NCBI GenBank assembly: GCA_963920525.1
Contig: OY986439.1
Location: 34,293,819 to 34,357,818, forward strand
Source of the DNA: Dichetophora obliterata
Taxonomy: Eukaryota > Arthropoda > Insecta > Diptera > Sciomyzidae
Direction of reading: 5' to 3'
DNA length: 64,000 nucleotides
Below, in pieces: positions 32,409 through 45,429 of this stretch. The notes under the pieces were generated by a model, which searched no databases, had not been told where the DNA came from, and saw only the letters and a program-made list of their open reading frames with translations. The stretch's first letter is position 1. Each line of letters starts with the position of its first letter. Position numbers and translations under genes: made by a program.

Positions 32409-35399
32409 CTGCTAAACATATATACCGCTCCTTTTGCGTTCCGTAGTCGGATAAAAAATAAACTAATTCGAAATACCTTTCCTTTTATTGTACATAAATT
32501 TATTTAGTTACAAAAATTTGCAAATTTTATATGTTAAGTTTCAAATGCATAATATTTCAGACTAATAAATAATTGTTTGTTCTTAAATTAACTAATAAGG
32601 TTCAAAAACTAAATTTTTGAAGTACAACTAAATGTAAGTAAAATTTCTCTACACCCAAACATATTATTTTTGCGTGAAACAAATATGTGTTGCGTGCTTT
32701 TTTAAGAGGCCTTAAGAATGAGCACACTGTCCCAAACATATTTTCATATTACTTTAAAATTATATTTATTTGAATTTAGAAAACTTTTTAGTGAATTTAT
32801 GCAAGTAATGGTGCATAATTTGATGCAAATAAAACTGAGTTACTCCTAAAATATTAATAAAGGAAAATAATATTTTATCAAGATAACCTCTTGTTGCAAA
32901 TATTTATTGCTTACCACCACACATTAAATATTTGCAAAATTAAAAAAATGGAGAAATTCAGGTTAGCTTTTTTTATGATCGTAAGTCTTCTAATCGCAAA
33001 AAATAAAAATTTAATACGGAGCTTAATTGAAAACTATGTTAATTTTATATTTGAATTAAATAAATTTGTGCTTGACCATAGTAAATTTTTTAAGAGGCTT
33101 AAAGAAGTTGCACGTACCCAAACATATTTTCCTTGCATGAAAAAATGTTTATTTTAATGTAAAAATCTTCTTCAGTGCATTATTGCTAGTTTTTTTGGTT
33201 TTTAATTTGATAAAATTAAATAAGATTTATTCCGGAAAGTTTAAAAATTAATGTTTAATAATTTATAATAATAATCTGTTAGAATAACATTTTTTTGTAA
33301 ATATATATATGTAGTGTTTACCACAAAACATAAAATCTTTAGAAAAAGAGGAAAAAAGAGAAGCTGAGGATAGTTTTTTAAATGATATCAGTTTACTTCA
33401 AGCAATTTTGTGTTCAAAGAGAATTTTCTTTTAAATGACGCTTTAATTTTTCTGAGTGTAATGTTTGCTGATTTTCTCAGCACATCACCACCGAAAAAAT
33501 ATGCGTTATTCTTTTATTTATTTTAACAATTTATGTAAACATACACTTACATACGTTTAGAGCATAAAGCAAACACCTGCCTACGTATATGTCTGACAGT
33601 GTGAGTGTTTGAGTAGGCTTTATTTGTTGATGCCGCAAAGGTTATCAAAACGATAAATTTGCATATGAAATTTTAATATTGTATGTGCTTTTTTTATCAG
33701 CGCTATTTTTTTTATCACTGTCGGCATAACAGTGCATAATTTATAAATGATTAATGTTTACGAGTGGAAACACACATTAGCAAATTAGGAAAAGTCTAAA
33801 TGTGAGGTGGAATTTCACAAACTTCTAATGGTAAAATTGCATTGATTTTTTATGTAATATAATGAAAAAAAATTTATATCTGCTTCTTAAAATCTGATAT
33901 TGACTTGAACCAATTCCACTGCTGATATTTTTAGCGTTATTTCAAACGTTATGCAAATAGAACGTTTTAAAGAATAAACTTAAACTCTTCTCGTAAAACT
34001 AAAACTGAATTGTCATCAATCGTAACACCAGCCAGCAGCTGATGACAAGCTGTAATTTATGGGACGAGTTCATCGAATCGCAGCTCGTTAGTGCCAAAAA
34101 CCTTAGACAACTAGAGTATCCCAGCGTGTTAGTGTGTGTGTCGAATTTTTATTATTTGACTCTACAAATCCTTCACTTTTTCTTCCCTTACCATCCCACC
34201 ACAACCCCTTCTTTAACATCTCAGAATTAAATGACAGAAAAGTGCGATTACATAAAGGCGTAAAACAGAAACCAAGAAATAGTAAGGATTCAATATCGAG
34301 TCGTTAAACCAAAAATAAACGTGACCGAAATACTTAAGCACGCATGAAGCACATATCTACGAAAGCTACGGAAGCAAAAAGGCGTTCTCTAATTTTTTTT
34401 TATGGAAAATAGTAGGGATTGGAAAAACATTTTACTGCAAAGGACTGTCACAAATATTGATTGCGATTGAAGTACAGAAAGCTGAATGGCGGAACTTGTA
34501 AGTGTTTGAAATGTAAATGAAAAGGAAAAAGATTAAATGAAATCCTTAAATGCCAATTAGATGACTACGTAAATTTTAAAAGAAAAACGTGAAAGCAAGT
34601 CATGGCATAAGATTTGAAAAAAGAACTCAAAACCATGAAGGCCTTTAAAAATGGGGACAGAAAGGAAAAACAAAATAAAGCTACTATTACTAACTCTATT
34701 ACTAACAGCGCATACTGAGAAGCTTTTGCGAATCCTTTGCAAATAACCATAGTCAATGAACCAATAATGAATTACTTATTTTTCACGATTTCGTATTGAA
34801 ATATTCTAGTGAAAAAGAAAAGAAAGAATGTAACTTTTAAGGTTAGGTTTCGGATGGTCTTTCGACCGGTCAACATACACTAGATTATTGGTTTGTTGTG
34901 ATACTACCAAAGAAAAGAGGAAAGTAATCAAGTAAAACTTTGGCGAAGGTTGTTCTTAAGCTTAGTATGCTGTAGGAACGAAAGTTTTGAGGTATTTAAT
35001 TCGAAATGCGAAATTTTTAGTGTAGACTCCACACTAACACATCCAATCGTGGTTGTGAACTTGGCTGCATTGAACAAATTTTTCATTTAACAGCGTACCA
35101 ACGAAAAAAAAATACGCTACATTTTCGTTGTCAAAAACGCAATGCATTTCTTATGGAAAATTTCTTTTCGCTTCTGCAGCATACTTAGCTTTAGTGGCAA
35201 AAAGCAGTAGAAACATGTTATTCTGATTTTTTTTTATTTCTTTTCTTTATTCAAATTATGTTAAGCGATCCTCTTCACAATTATTCGTACCACCACCAAC
35301 TAAAACTTTTTTCATTAATTGATGTTTTTTAGTGTTATTTTGATTAATATTAATGTTTTAATCTAAATAAACCTAACAAAAGATCCATTTTACCTCCTT
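32409..35399. other. No gene seen; some short direct repeats
   Basis: Segments with TTTTTAAGAGGC, TTAA(A)GAA and CCCAAACATATTTTC recur at about 32699-32745 and 33088-33130, with a partial copy at 32652. No domain was recognised in any frame. The 3' untranslated part of the LINE at 35400-38620 may extend into the right end. Confidence 0.5.
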
Positions 35400-36500
35400 C
35401 TCAAGGCTCCGCTAGGTTGGCGGATTACAGCATTTCATCCAGTCACAGTTCTCTTATGAATATGAGTATGTTTTGAGGTTCAAGGGATGAAATTTGCTCT
35501 AGACTCAGCTCATAGTTCCCCAGAGTAAGCTTACGTCTGCGAGCCACAGCGTCGCAGTTTGTAAGTAGGGGTATTGGAATCTCCTCAGGTTCTTCATAGA
35601 AACGGCAGTTGCTATCGTTTTCGATGCCCTATTTCATCAGGTGATATTTAAGTTTGCAGTGTCTTGTGAGAAAACCCGTTTAAATTCTTAGATTTTTTTC
35701 CCTAAGCTTGTACACAATTTCGCTCTCCGAGTGCTCAAATCTCTGAGGAGCAATTTAGATTGTCTTAGCTTTGGGAGGCTTTTTTAAAAGTTTGATCATT
35801 TGTGTGTCTTCTCCCTTCTTAGTTCTTCTTTTATAGAATGTGTACCCAATGCGCAGAATGGTTCTGGTCCTATAAATTTTGTAGCTGCGCCTTGTCGCTC
35901 TAAGTCATCAGCTTCTTCGTTACTTTGTTTTCCTTTGTGTCCTGGGACCCAGATTATAGTCACGTTGCTATTCTTGCCTAGTTCATTGAGTTTTGTTAGA
36001 CATGTTATTTTAGGTGATATTTCACAGGAAACTATTGCTTTAATTGCTGCTTGGCTGTCCGACATCACCATTATATTCGGACCTTTGTATTTTAGGTCCA
36101 GGTTAAATTGGGCACACAGCTGAATTGCAAGGATTTCTGCTTAAAGATACTGGCTGATGTCACCTTCCAATGTTTTGGAGCCATCAGTGTACCATAATAT
36201 ACTATGTAGTTTCCTTGCTTGTGATATTATCTCGCTGTCCCACTCCTTCTTGGTACTCAGCTTAACATTGAAGTGTTTTTCGAAGTTGTACCTTTTTACT
36301 ATATCATCCTTTGATATATCGATGTGAGGTATTTGCTTTCCAATATTCTCCTTCTCTCTACTACTGATAGTTTTACCAAAACCTGTCCCCTCTTTAGCGA
36401 TGCATAGCAGAGTTCGCTTTGCTACTCCCTCTAAGAAGAGGTATAAAGGGGTTAGGTCAAGAATTACTTCTAGTGCTGCTGTGAGGAGGTCCTGTAATGC
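35400..36500 (-). pseudogene. LOA/I-type LINE relic: RNase H and C-terminal domain
   Basis: Reading from 36500 down, a segment TAALEVILDLTPLYLFLEGV leads into RNase H. The active-site set can be followed: D in LWYTDGSK, E in AEILAI, D in MSDSQAAIKA, and D in SNEEADDLERQGA after VTIIWVPGHKG. A single TAA at 36141-36143 interrupts the frame before AEILAI, and the strand-2 region just before it is shortened. Further downstream, 35400-35790 carries a weak C-terminal zinc-like segment with CRFYEEPEE. RNase H after RT places it with LOA/I-like elements. Confidence 0.8.
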
Positions 36501-37094
36501 AAACACTAAAAAAATTTATTAGTAGAATTTCTACGAATGATAAAAGTAAACAAAATATTCGTACATTTTACAAATATTCTTACAATATACAAAGTATTTT
36601 TATTTTGATATCTTTACGAATTTATTCATAAAATTTTTCTAATAACAGATGTAGTATCTACGAATATATTTGTTTTATATACTAATGATATTCGTTAGCA
36701 AAAATAAATCAATTCCTATAAGTACATTTTACGAATGATTGTGTACATATAAATATTAATATTCGTAAATTTCTTGTACAAATAACTTCATTTCTTTTAT
36801 TACATTCGTAGTAATTACGAATGCTTTAGTTCTATTTACGAATGAAAAATAATATTAGTAGAAACAATTCATTCGAAGGTTGACCGTACAAATTATAAGT
36901 AAAATGTACGAATTATTAGTTGAGTTTAAAAAATTGAAAACTGCAATCGTTCAGCCTTGCTTGTCGAATATCCATAGAACATAAGGAACTGTATGATTGT
37001 AAAGTCACTGTAAAGTCACAGAATTTTTGTTTTTTTGTCTGGTTTGTCGAACAACTAAAGAATATAAGGAACTGTATCATTGTGCAAAGTAGAT

Positions 37095-37157
37095 GTAGCA
37101 TACTGGTGAAGTGCGTGGCCCGTAAGCCAAAGAGCCAAGGTTCAAACCCCAGCTAAG
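37095..37157 (+). ncRNA. tRNA-like sequence (pol III A and B boxes)
   Basis: TAGCATACTGG (A-box type) and GGTTCAAACCC (B-box type) are 32 bases apart, as in tRNA genes. A short D-stem GCA/TGC can form, but the anticodon stem and acceptor do not pair well. It is more likely the head of a SINE or a tRNA pseudogene than a functional tRNA. Confidence 0.5.
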
Positions 37158-37244
37158 ACAGAATATTTTTTTTCTTTCTTTGTAAGATATTATGATAATT
37201 CGTCAATGAAACAAATGTACAATATACCCTTTAGGAAACAAAGC

Positions 37245-37620
37245 AATTTGAAAGCACTTTGAAAGCACTTAACAAAATCTTAATAGCGCTTTGTTCTCGT
37301 TTTAAATAGCGCCTTTTTAACATTGGCATGTCATTGGGAAAAAGACCTTTGCTCTTGCAACGGATGGTGATTTGCAAAAGCGCTTTGCTCTCGCTTCGGA
37401 AAGTGATTCCAAAAAAGGCTTTGTTCTAGCTTCAAACAGCGTTAAAAAAGTGCTTTGTTCTCACTTCAAAAAGCGTTAAAAAAGTGCTTTGCTCTCGCTT
37501 CGGAAAGTGATTTAAAAAAAACCTTTGTTCTCGCTTCAAAAATCGTTAAAAAAGTGCTTTGCTCTCGTTTCGGAAAATGATTCAAAAAAGGGCTTTGTTC
37601 AATCTTTTAAAGTGGCGTTT
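37245..37620 (+). repeat. Degenerate tandem repeat, GCTTTGCTCTCGCTTC units
   Basis: Units of about 34-60 bases contain (T/G)GCTTTGTTCTCGCTTC followed by a variable AAAAGCGTTAAAAAAG or GGAAAGTGATT segment. At least eight occurrences of the core are visible. Further scattered AAAGTGCTTT words continue to about 38010. Confidence 0.8.
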
Positions 37621-38071
37621 TGAATACTCTTATCACTTGCCACTCATTTTATTACCTTTTTTAATCACATTATAATATTATCAATTAAATTATTTACTTT
37701 TTCAGTTAATTATTTATTTTTCACTATTCTAATACACTTCCTTATACTTTAAACTTTTCGAATGCTAAAATGCTAGTGATGACACGAATGCAAGTGATGG
37801 GAGTGTCAATAGTAGCGAAGTAGATATCCAATTCGACAAGATATTCGAAGTAATCACAAAAACTTTTTGAAGCACTAAGAAAAGCGAAAGCAAAGAGCTT
37901 TTTTACAACTCAGCTCGCAGCGACAGCAAAGCGCTTCACAAAAGCACTATGCAAAGGTAGAATAAAGCACTTTTTATGTGCTTTTTAATAAAGTGCTTTA
38001 AAATTTCCGATAGGGTACATATGTTTTTTAACTATACATAGTAATATTTACACACAAATATTTTTGAGTGT

Positions 38072-38620
38072 ACGCAGGCCCGCCTCTGCAGCTTTGTTAG
38101 CATATTTTTCATTGTGGATAGCTTGGTTCTTTTAGCCCATGCTACGGCACCATACGTGAGGATGAGTCTTGCCATCATGATATACATTTAGCGGAGAATC
38201 GTAGGGTAACAACACCATCTTTTCCCCGACAGATTCCTACATACATGAGTGCGCGCATAGCTTTGCTAATAGTCATCTCTGCATACCTTCTTCAGAGAAG
38301 TTTTGAATGTTTGCTAGGTACTACACTTTTCCTTTGAAGTGAATTTTTGTGCCTTCTATTCTCATAATTCGGAGATTTGGCAGGCTTCCTTTGTTAGTAG
38401 TTTCTACTGGGTTATATTTAGTCCTACTGTATTGCACCATTCCTTTGTTACTTACAGTCCTTTCTGTATCAGGCCACAGAGTGTATCTTCGAACTTTCCT
38501 ATCGCTATTTAGGCGATGTTGTCTGCGTAGCCCTGGCATCTTATGCCATTCTCGGTTAGCTTCGATAGTAGTACCTTTGAAAAGAAATAAGGAAAAGGAA
38601 GTTTAAGCGTAGACTTGTGA
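38072..38620 (-). pseudogene. LOA/I-type LINE relic: reverse transcriptase segment
   Basis: Several frames combined show CQGYADN (a YADD box with the second D changed), GKFEDTLCGLIQKGL, and ARLILTYGAVAWAKRTK followed by LQRRACV. All are RT palm and thumb landmarks of RNase-H-bearing LINEs. Many stops and shifts are present. It is the 5' neighbour of the RNase H segment at 35400-36500, separated by the 36503-38071 insertion. Everything upstream of the palm is missing. Confidence 0.75.
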
Positions 38621-39063
38621 CCTGACCGATATTTTAACTTTGGATCCCTACGTGATAGTAAAGGTCTCTACCACAAGACTACAGAGGTGGTTTAAGGATT
38701 TACTGTAGTATTAATACTGTTTTAATTGACAACATAACATGAAATTATATTCGTTATTCTTATAAAACTTTATTATATTTGATTTTATGATGAATCCTTT
38801 TAAATTGATTATTTTATTGTATTTTCTTTTCTTTTATTTTCAGGTACGTACATTTGATCTTAGTGTGTGTATTCGATTTTGATGAAAATTATAAATTTAT
38901 GGAAATTTGGTATGTAGAGAATATAATCTAAAAATATTTTTCAGGTTATAGTACAAATTCCAAAAGAAAAAGTGCACGAACTAAAGCTTGAGTTAAATAT
39001 CAAGCTTCATTTTAAGTTCATTCTCAAGTTTCTAAGTGCTCAGGCTCAATTTTATATATATTA
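38621..39063. other. No gene seen; possible tRNA A-box relic
   Basis: On the minus strand, TAGTCTTGTGG at about 38671-38681 matches an A-box, but a credible B-box does not follow. The remainder is AT-rich. Confidence 0.4.
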
Positions 39064-40670
39064 CTAGCTGATATAACCGGTGTTACTGGAGAAGTTAAAT
39101 ATATAAATTTTAATATGCACTTTTCGTTTTAATGTTGCTAAGAATCCCGAATAATGAAAAACATCTTGTACGTGAGTTACCAAATTTCAGCGTCTAAGTT
39201 TCAAAACCCTGATTTGCTTGAGATATAATTTAAGGTAATTTTTACTGCTTACGACAGCTAAAAGTTATAAAAAAAGAAATTTAGTATTGAAAGGAGTAAA
39301 AAAAATTTTTTTATGGAAATTTAGTTAATGTATTGGCAACGAAAAAACTGCTGCTATTTGATTTATTTATAAATTTTTTCGAAGTTCTTTCATACGTATT
39401 TTAAACTATAACAAGCATTTCTACACGGTAAGAAATCTTGTACTAAAATTTAAACTTTTCTGTACTACATGAAGGTCTACACGAGCTTTGGTTTCAAATC
39501 TTGTACTGGCAAAATACTTCAATATGTTTTAAATACAGATTCGGTTTTGAATTTAGTACAGAATTGAATTAAAAAATTAAAAAAATATAAAAAAAATATA
39601 ACCGTAAGACTTGAACTTACAACATTCAGTTTTTAAGTTCACTTTTCTAACCACTGGGCTATTGCTCTGTATGAAATTAAAGCGACAAACAAACATATGA
39701 ACCAAATCGCCTTATATTGAGTCTTATCATTGCCAGGCTAACTTTTTACGGGTCCAAATCCAAATTCAGTATCTAAATGCACTAAAAAGTCTACAAGAAC
39801 TAAAAAATATACACGGCGAAAAAAAGTATTCTTATAGAAAGCAAATATTTTGCTTGATTTAAGAAAATTTAAAATTAAGCTTCATTTGCTCAAATCAAGC
39901 TTTAAACAATTAAGTTAAGAAAATAAATTTATAATAAGCATTTATGTCTAAAGTTGAGTAAAATTCATGATTTCTTGAAACAAGAACACTTTATTCTAGA
40001 ACCTGGAATACGACTTAAATCAAGAAAATATGATATATGCATTCATGTTTGCATGTTTGACTTTCCATGCAAATATCTCTGCTGTTTTTAAATATATTTA
40101 ATTTAAATGCTTTTTTTTATTTAGGAGTCAAAAAAGGAGACTTAACAAATATATTTCTTCATCGCGTTTTTTAATAAGTCTATTCATTCTTGTAACGAAT
40201 TTTATAACCCTATTGTCAATATCATTTCTAGTGTTTTCGAATATTGGCACGCCCCTTTAACGAACAACGCCCACTTTCTTGACCATTATTTGTCATTATT
40301 AAGCCTACCCCTGTACTAAATTTCAGTACCCTTTGGTCAATATTATTCGATATACAGTGTTTTTCTAATTTTGCCACGCCCATTTGTAAAATGCCACCCA
40401 CTTTTTTAATGTATTTTATCATAATTGTGCCTACCCCTATACTAAATTTCATTATCCTAGTGTCAATATTATGCGAGATTCAGTGGCTTTCTAATGCTGC
40501 CACGGCCCTTTGTCGAATAACGCCCCATTTATTGACCGTACTTTGTAATAATTGTGCCCACCCCTGCATTAAATATTATTCGAGATACAGTGGTTTTATA
40601 ATATTGCCACGCCCCTTTGTAGAATAACGCCCACATTCTTGACCGTAATTGTCATAATTTTTGTCGCAAT
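39064..40670 (-). mobile_element. Minus-strand Helitron-like element with nested insertions
   Basis: The inverse of the left border reads CCGGTTATATCAGCTAG followed by T, the same type of 3' end as at 61765. At 40200-40660 there are four tandem units of about 115 bases with GCCACGCCC and TACTAAATTTCA blocks. Within it, about 39422-39830 looks like a TACACGG-bordered insertion carrying a tRNA-like sequence, and 39830-40010 is an inverted copy of the CTTGATTCAAG part of family R. The 5' terminus is not resolved. Confidence 0.55.
39603..39668 (-). ncRNA. tRNA-like sequence
   Basis: On the minus strand, TAGCCCAGTGG (A box) is followed by GTAAG TTCAAGT CTTAC, a perfect 5-bp T-stem with a 7-base loop (B box). 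The anticodon arm is poor. A SINE head or tRNA pseudogene inside a mobile element is the best reading. Confidence 0.55.
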
Positions 40671-40765
40671 CATCACACGTTTATGTGATTTTTTCTACCA
40701 AATCGCACTACCCGCAAGCTGCGTAAAAGATCTTCGTTCCAAAAAGATTTATCTTTGCTCATTGC

Positions 40766-40820
40766 ACGGATCGAACTCACTACCTCTTGGTTTATAAAAA
40801 AACCACTTGACGAAACTATT
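40766..40820 (-). ncRNA. tRNA-like sequence
   Basis: The minus strand has TAGTTTCGTCAAGTGG (A-box type with a long D loop) and GAGTTCGATCC (B box) about 25 bases further on. Stems are imperfect. Confidence 0.45.
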
Positions 40821-42026
40821 ATACTCGATATAAGTGCATATATGAAATTAGTTTCAATGAAGTAAGTAACATAGAGTATTTTGACTTATACACTAACATT
40901 TTATAGAGTGACCAAATGTGAAAACTTACTCAATATTTTTTCGCCTGGTGGCGGTAGTTACTTTGACAGTTGCAGATACATAAAAATCAGAAAAGCAATC
41001 ATTGGTATCTGGTCACCGTTAAGCAGAAAACTGTTTAGACTTTAAATCTTTCCTTACATTATTTATACTTCACTGTAACTTATTCGATGAATTATTAACA
41101 TAACATTTTATTGGAAAGAGATATTGGGGTCATTTTTTAACATTAATTACTTTTGCCACTTGTCAAAATATAAAAGCAAAATTTTGGAAAAACATTTTGC
41201 CAAAAAGATCATAGTGTTGTTTTGATGGCAAAAACAGTAAAATAGTTTTTGCGCAAAACTGGAAGAATTTGTTAAAATAAATGCTTTGTCAAATGAAAAA
41301 TAGTCAAAAATGCAAATTTTGCTTGATTTTATTTTTACAACAAAAAAAATTTTTGATTAAAAAGTCAATATTTTTTAACTTTTTGAAAAAAAAAAGATAA
41401 AATTTATAAACACTAACCTAATAATACAGTTCAAACTATTTTTAGTAAGTGCTTTTATTGAACATTTCAACAAAATTTGAATATGAAATTAGATTTTTGA
41501 ATGTGAATGAGATTTTTTTAAAAACAGCTGGTTTTTTTTTCTCATTCTTAGGTGACGATGTTTAGTGAAGAAGTCGTTTCACTAGAAACTTCTAATATTT
41601 TGAAGATATGTAAAGGCTTTTGGTGTCAAAATAACAAAAATTTACTCAACACTGATAAGGTATTGCAATAAACAAACAGACGAAGAAGGCTTGGCCAAAA
41701 CTAAGAATGCAACAATTTAATCTAGGATGCACTAGGAAGCAATAGAATTTCGTATAGAAAGACGTATTGCTTCTCGTGTCTTACTTGTCGTTGGTTTGCG
41801 TTTTCGATTTACAACATTAGGCGGTTAGTCGTTTTGAGTTATTACCTTCAGAGTGCGCAGCCTAGATCAGCGATCAGTGCAAAAACATCTACAACAAAAA
41901 ATTACCAAAAACGAAGAACACATAAAAGCAACCACACTAGTGCTGGCAGCATCCGCGTCAGCGAACTTACATGTACACTGTAAAAATATTGAATCAAGTA
42001 ATGTACAATATTTCAGTTTTTTGCTA
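40821..42026. other. No gene seen
   Basis: AT-rich sequence. TACACTGTAAAAATATTGAA near 41980 resembles a TE terminus but no partner was located. Confidence 0.45.
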
Positions 42027-42787
42027 GTCAGAATGGTGGGATGACATAATGTCCACGGACATAAGGTCATAAGCTCCATGGACATAATGTCTACTTCCCC
42101 AACGGACAACCTTATGTCCATGTCCATATACCTTATGGCGTTTTCAGACTAGAAAACTGCGCAATTTTTAATACAACGTGTTCACTTTTTATACATTCAT
42201 TTCAAGAATTTATTAAAGTCCGGTGCAGTTTCTTCTGTTTACAAAATTCTGCATTACAAAATTCGGCATTAACAGAAAACTAAGTTAAAAAATTCTGTGT
42301 GCCAAAATTCTGCAAAATATGGACTAAGAACAACTAAGGTAAATAATTTTAAAATAACAACTTTGTGTACAAGGGCAAATAATTTAATTTTAGACACACC
42401 GTTTTGTATCCTAAATAAAGTTAAAATGCTGTAAATGGAGAGTAGACTTTTTGATAGTAAAATTTAAAAAAAAACAGTATATTGAAATAAAGGAAAGAAA
42501 ATACAGCATTTCAATACAGACTTTTGGCAAGCAGAAAACTGACCCGCACCCTATTTATTATTTTATGATAAAAAGATTTGACCTTGAACGGAATGTTGTT
42601 TTAGTCATATAAAACCGATATTTTTTCATGAAAAATTCGATATCGTGTTTAAATTCGTGTTTAGTAAAATTTTTTAAACTGAATTTTGTATGGACATTAT
42701 GTCCGTTTTGATTTGGACATTATGTCCGTTTGCAAAGTAGACAAAATGACCATGGACGTTATGCCTTTAAAAATAATTTATTCTGAC
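42027..42787. mobile_element. 761-bp element with clustered GGACATAATGTCC palindromes
   Basis: GTCAGAAT at 42027 is inverted at 42780-42787. Inside both ends are arrays of near-perfect palindromes of the form GGACATAATGTCC (about 42045-42125 on the left, about 42690-42770 on the right), along with a GTCTACTT word on each arm. The centre has no coding frame. A TSD is not clear, so the limits are provisional. Confidence 0.55.
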
Positions 42788-45420
42788 GCAATATAAAAAG
42801 CACCCACCTGCAATGTTTCAATAACTTTTTCTCTATGTGTATTCGCACAACAAAAAATATAAAGAATATGACGCATGCTGTTTCAGTGCAAAACAGCGGC
42901 GATCGATGGTTTCAAGGAACAGAAACAACAAAATGCAAACGTGGAACAGCTATCAATGGTGCAAAAGAACAAAAACAATAAGGGTATTCATGCAAAGTGG
43001 CAATCTTATAATTTGAGCAATTGGTTTTTTTTATCAGACTGGTTGTATCAACAGCCCTTAAAGTCGATATTTCATTTGTTGCATAAAATTTCAACTGCAA
43101 TATATTGTCATATGTTGCATATGGTGTCAATAAGTTTTTAAGTTGTAATTTTCAATTAAATATTTGGTACTTTTGCTCTAATTCACAAATTTTTACCTCT
43201 TCATTGCCTTTTTGCCGGCTTCTTATAGGAAATAAATTAACTTTCGAAAAACAAAAACAGCTGATTGATTATAAAAGTTTTCCACCTCGATTGCTCAACT
43301 AAATCGAAGGAAAAAATATATCTGGTTTGTGCAAAGGCTTCTCCATACAAATTTGACAGTTTATTTATAAGGCTGATATAAACTTATAAAGTTTATACCA
43401 TTTATAAGGGTATTGCACATTTGAATAAATACCCTTAATAACATTAAGAAGCGAGGCTTATATTCCATACTGAATTCGGCGGATTACAACAATCATGAAA
43501 ATCTTGAAGTTGTTGTAAAAGAGTGTAAAGAGTTAGGCGCTGGGCATCGCTGGCCTAGATGTAGGCTATTCAGATAATATGGGCTAACTGTAATTCCTAC
43601 ACTTATTTTAAGTCAAACTTAAACAAGACTTTAACTTCAACAAAACATAAGAAACGCAACCACATTTCTTGAATTTCCAACGTCTCTCTACCCTATATTC
43701 CTGATCAAGGTGTTTTTAGTAAGCAATATCTATTCAGGTTTTTATCATTTATTAGCTAAAAAATTTTAAATTTAAGTGTCGTTTAGTTTTTCATCTTCAC
43801 GCTAATAATAGCTAAAAGGCACCGAAAAGCTATTCAGTGCCATTAATGCACCGTTTCAACACTTGTCTAACAGCAATAACAGGCATTTCAAAAAAGGTTG
43901 ATCTCTCAAAAACTGGTATACAAACACACATGAAAAGCTTTATATTCACACACAAACAAGCAGACATGCCAGGATAATCTGAAGTAAAAGCGTTTATAAA
44001 CTCGCTGCTGTCAGTACAAAAAAAGTGAAAGGAGTATTAAAAACTTTTGTTTTTCACAGAAAAAGGTTGTTCGTGTGTGTCATTTGTAGTGAAAAAGCGC
44101 TTTATGTCAACTAATGTAAAAAGCTTTTGCTTACGTTGTCGCTGAATTTCGTTCGTTTTTAGTGTGTTGTTTGAAATTTTGCTTTCATACAAATCTGCTT
44201 GCAGTATTGCTTTCATACAAACAAAAGTGCATGCAGGTAAGCGTACAGGACAGATAAGGAAACAAATACAAAGCCAAGCAATTTCGTGCGCTTGCTAAAT
44301 AACAATACTGATCTGAGCACTAGTAACTAGTAAAGTGAAGTGCATTCAATTGAGCTTTTAATACAGCTACAAAAAGTAGTCATTTCAATTTCGAACAGTA
44401 ATATCTTTACTCTCTCATTTAAATATTTGCAACCATTAAATTATTACCTATTATTTATTTCATAAAGTAAATATACTATTTGTCGTGAAATTTTTGAAAT
44501 TCCCTGCAAATAACTTTCGTGCTGCTTATCTCAAAAGCTTTGCAAATAACTCAAAATTTCTGTAGCCAACATTTTTGCTTGCTCTGAAGTTGCTTGCCAA
44601 CTGGGTTAATAGCCAAAAAGTTTGCCGCACAGCAATCACACTTTGATGCACACACACACACACACACACACTCTCAGACAGACACGGTGACGCTGATTTC
44701 GCCAAAATAATTGCTAGCACTTCCATTAAAGCGCTAGAGCATAAACGAGACTGGTTTTCGCTTGTGTGCAGCTAACATTTTTTGCAAATTTATCACCTTG
44801 CAACGCATGAGTAACAAAAAACTACTGGCAGCTACTGTAAAATTTGAGTGTAAATTAAAAACAGGATACTAGGCCTTTTTTTTTCTTTTCTGATGGCTTT
44901 TGATGCATACTTTTGATGCAGCAGCCATTCTGCATTTTATGTGCTGCACTTCAGTGCATACAAAAATTGCAAAAACCGTTTATGGTCATGTCTAAAGTAA
45001 TGTCTGTGGTTGTAAAAGATTTATACAAAATTTACGATGTCCTTCAAAGAGCACAAACGGTGATTGACTGAACGGTTCTTAAATACAAATTTTCATATCG
45101 ATTGATGAAGTCCAGTAAACACTTTAGATTTCTTTAAGAATAATATGATTTGTTTTCAAAAATTTACCAACTCAATCACTGAATAACTAACACAAAAATT
45201 TCTGTAAGGTCGAGCAACTTCAACACTTGACAGCTGTAGCTGCTCTTAAGCTTTTATAACGCTGATATTGATACAAAAGCTGACATTGGATATAAAAAAG
45301 CTGTTGCCAGGTCTTTTTGAACTGAAGTTTTGAAGCACTTTACAGAGCTAACTTGGAGTTCCCAATAAACTTTCGAAAATCTGAAGTAATGGGAAAGTAT
45401 TCTTCACTGAAGCAGCATCT
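42788..45420. other. No gene seen
   Basis: Ordinary AT-rich DNA with a short (CA)n tract. No recognisable domain in any frame. Confidence 0.5.
44649..44670. repeat. (CA)11 microsatellite
   Basis: Twenty-two bases of uninterrupted CA dinucleotide. Confidence 0.95.
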
Positions 45421-45429
45421 TTCTTAAGC

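Larger units (their letters stand above)
36503..38071. mobile_element. 1.57-kb insertion splitting the LOA-type LINE
   Basis: It lies between the RT-side frame ending in LQRRACV and the continuation TAALEVIL. Its ends, ACACTAAAAAAATTT and (inverted) ACACTCAAAAATATTT, are weakly similar TIRs. Flanks ATGCAA and ACGCAG could be a degraded TSD. The interior has a TACGAAT-rich part (36520-36915), a tRNA-like sequence and a tandem CTTTG-rich array. No coding frame. Confidence 0.6.
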
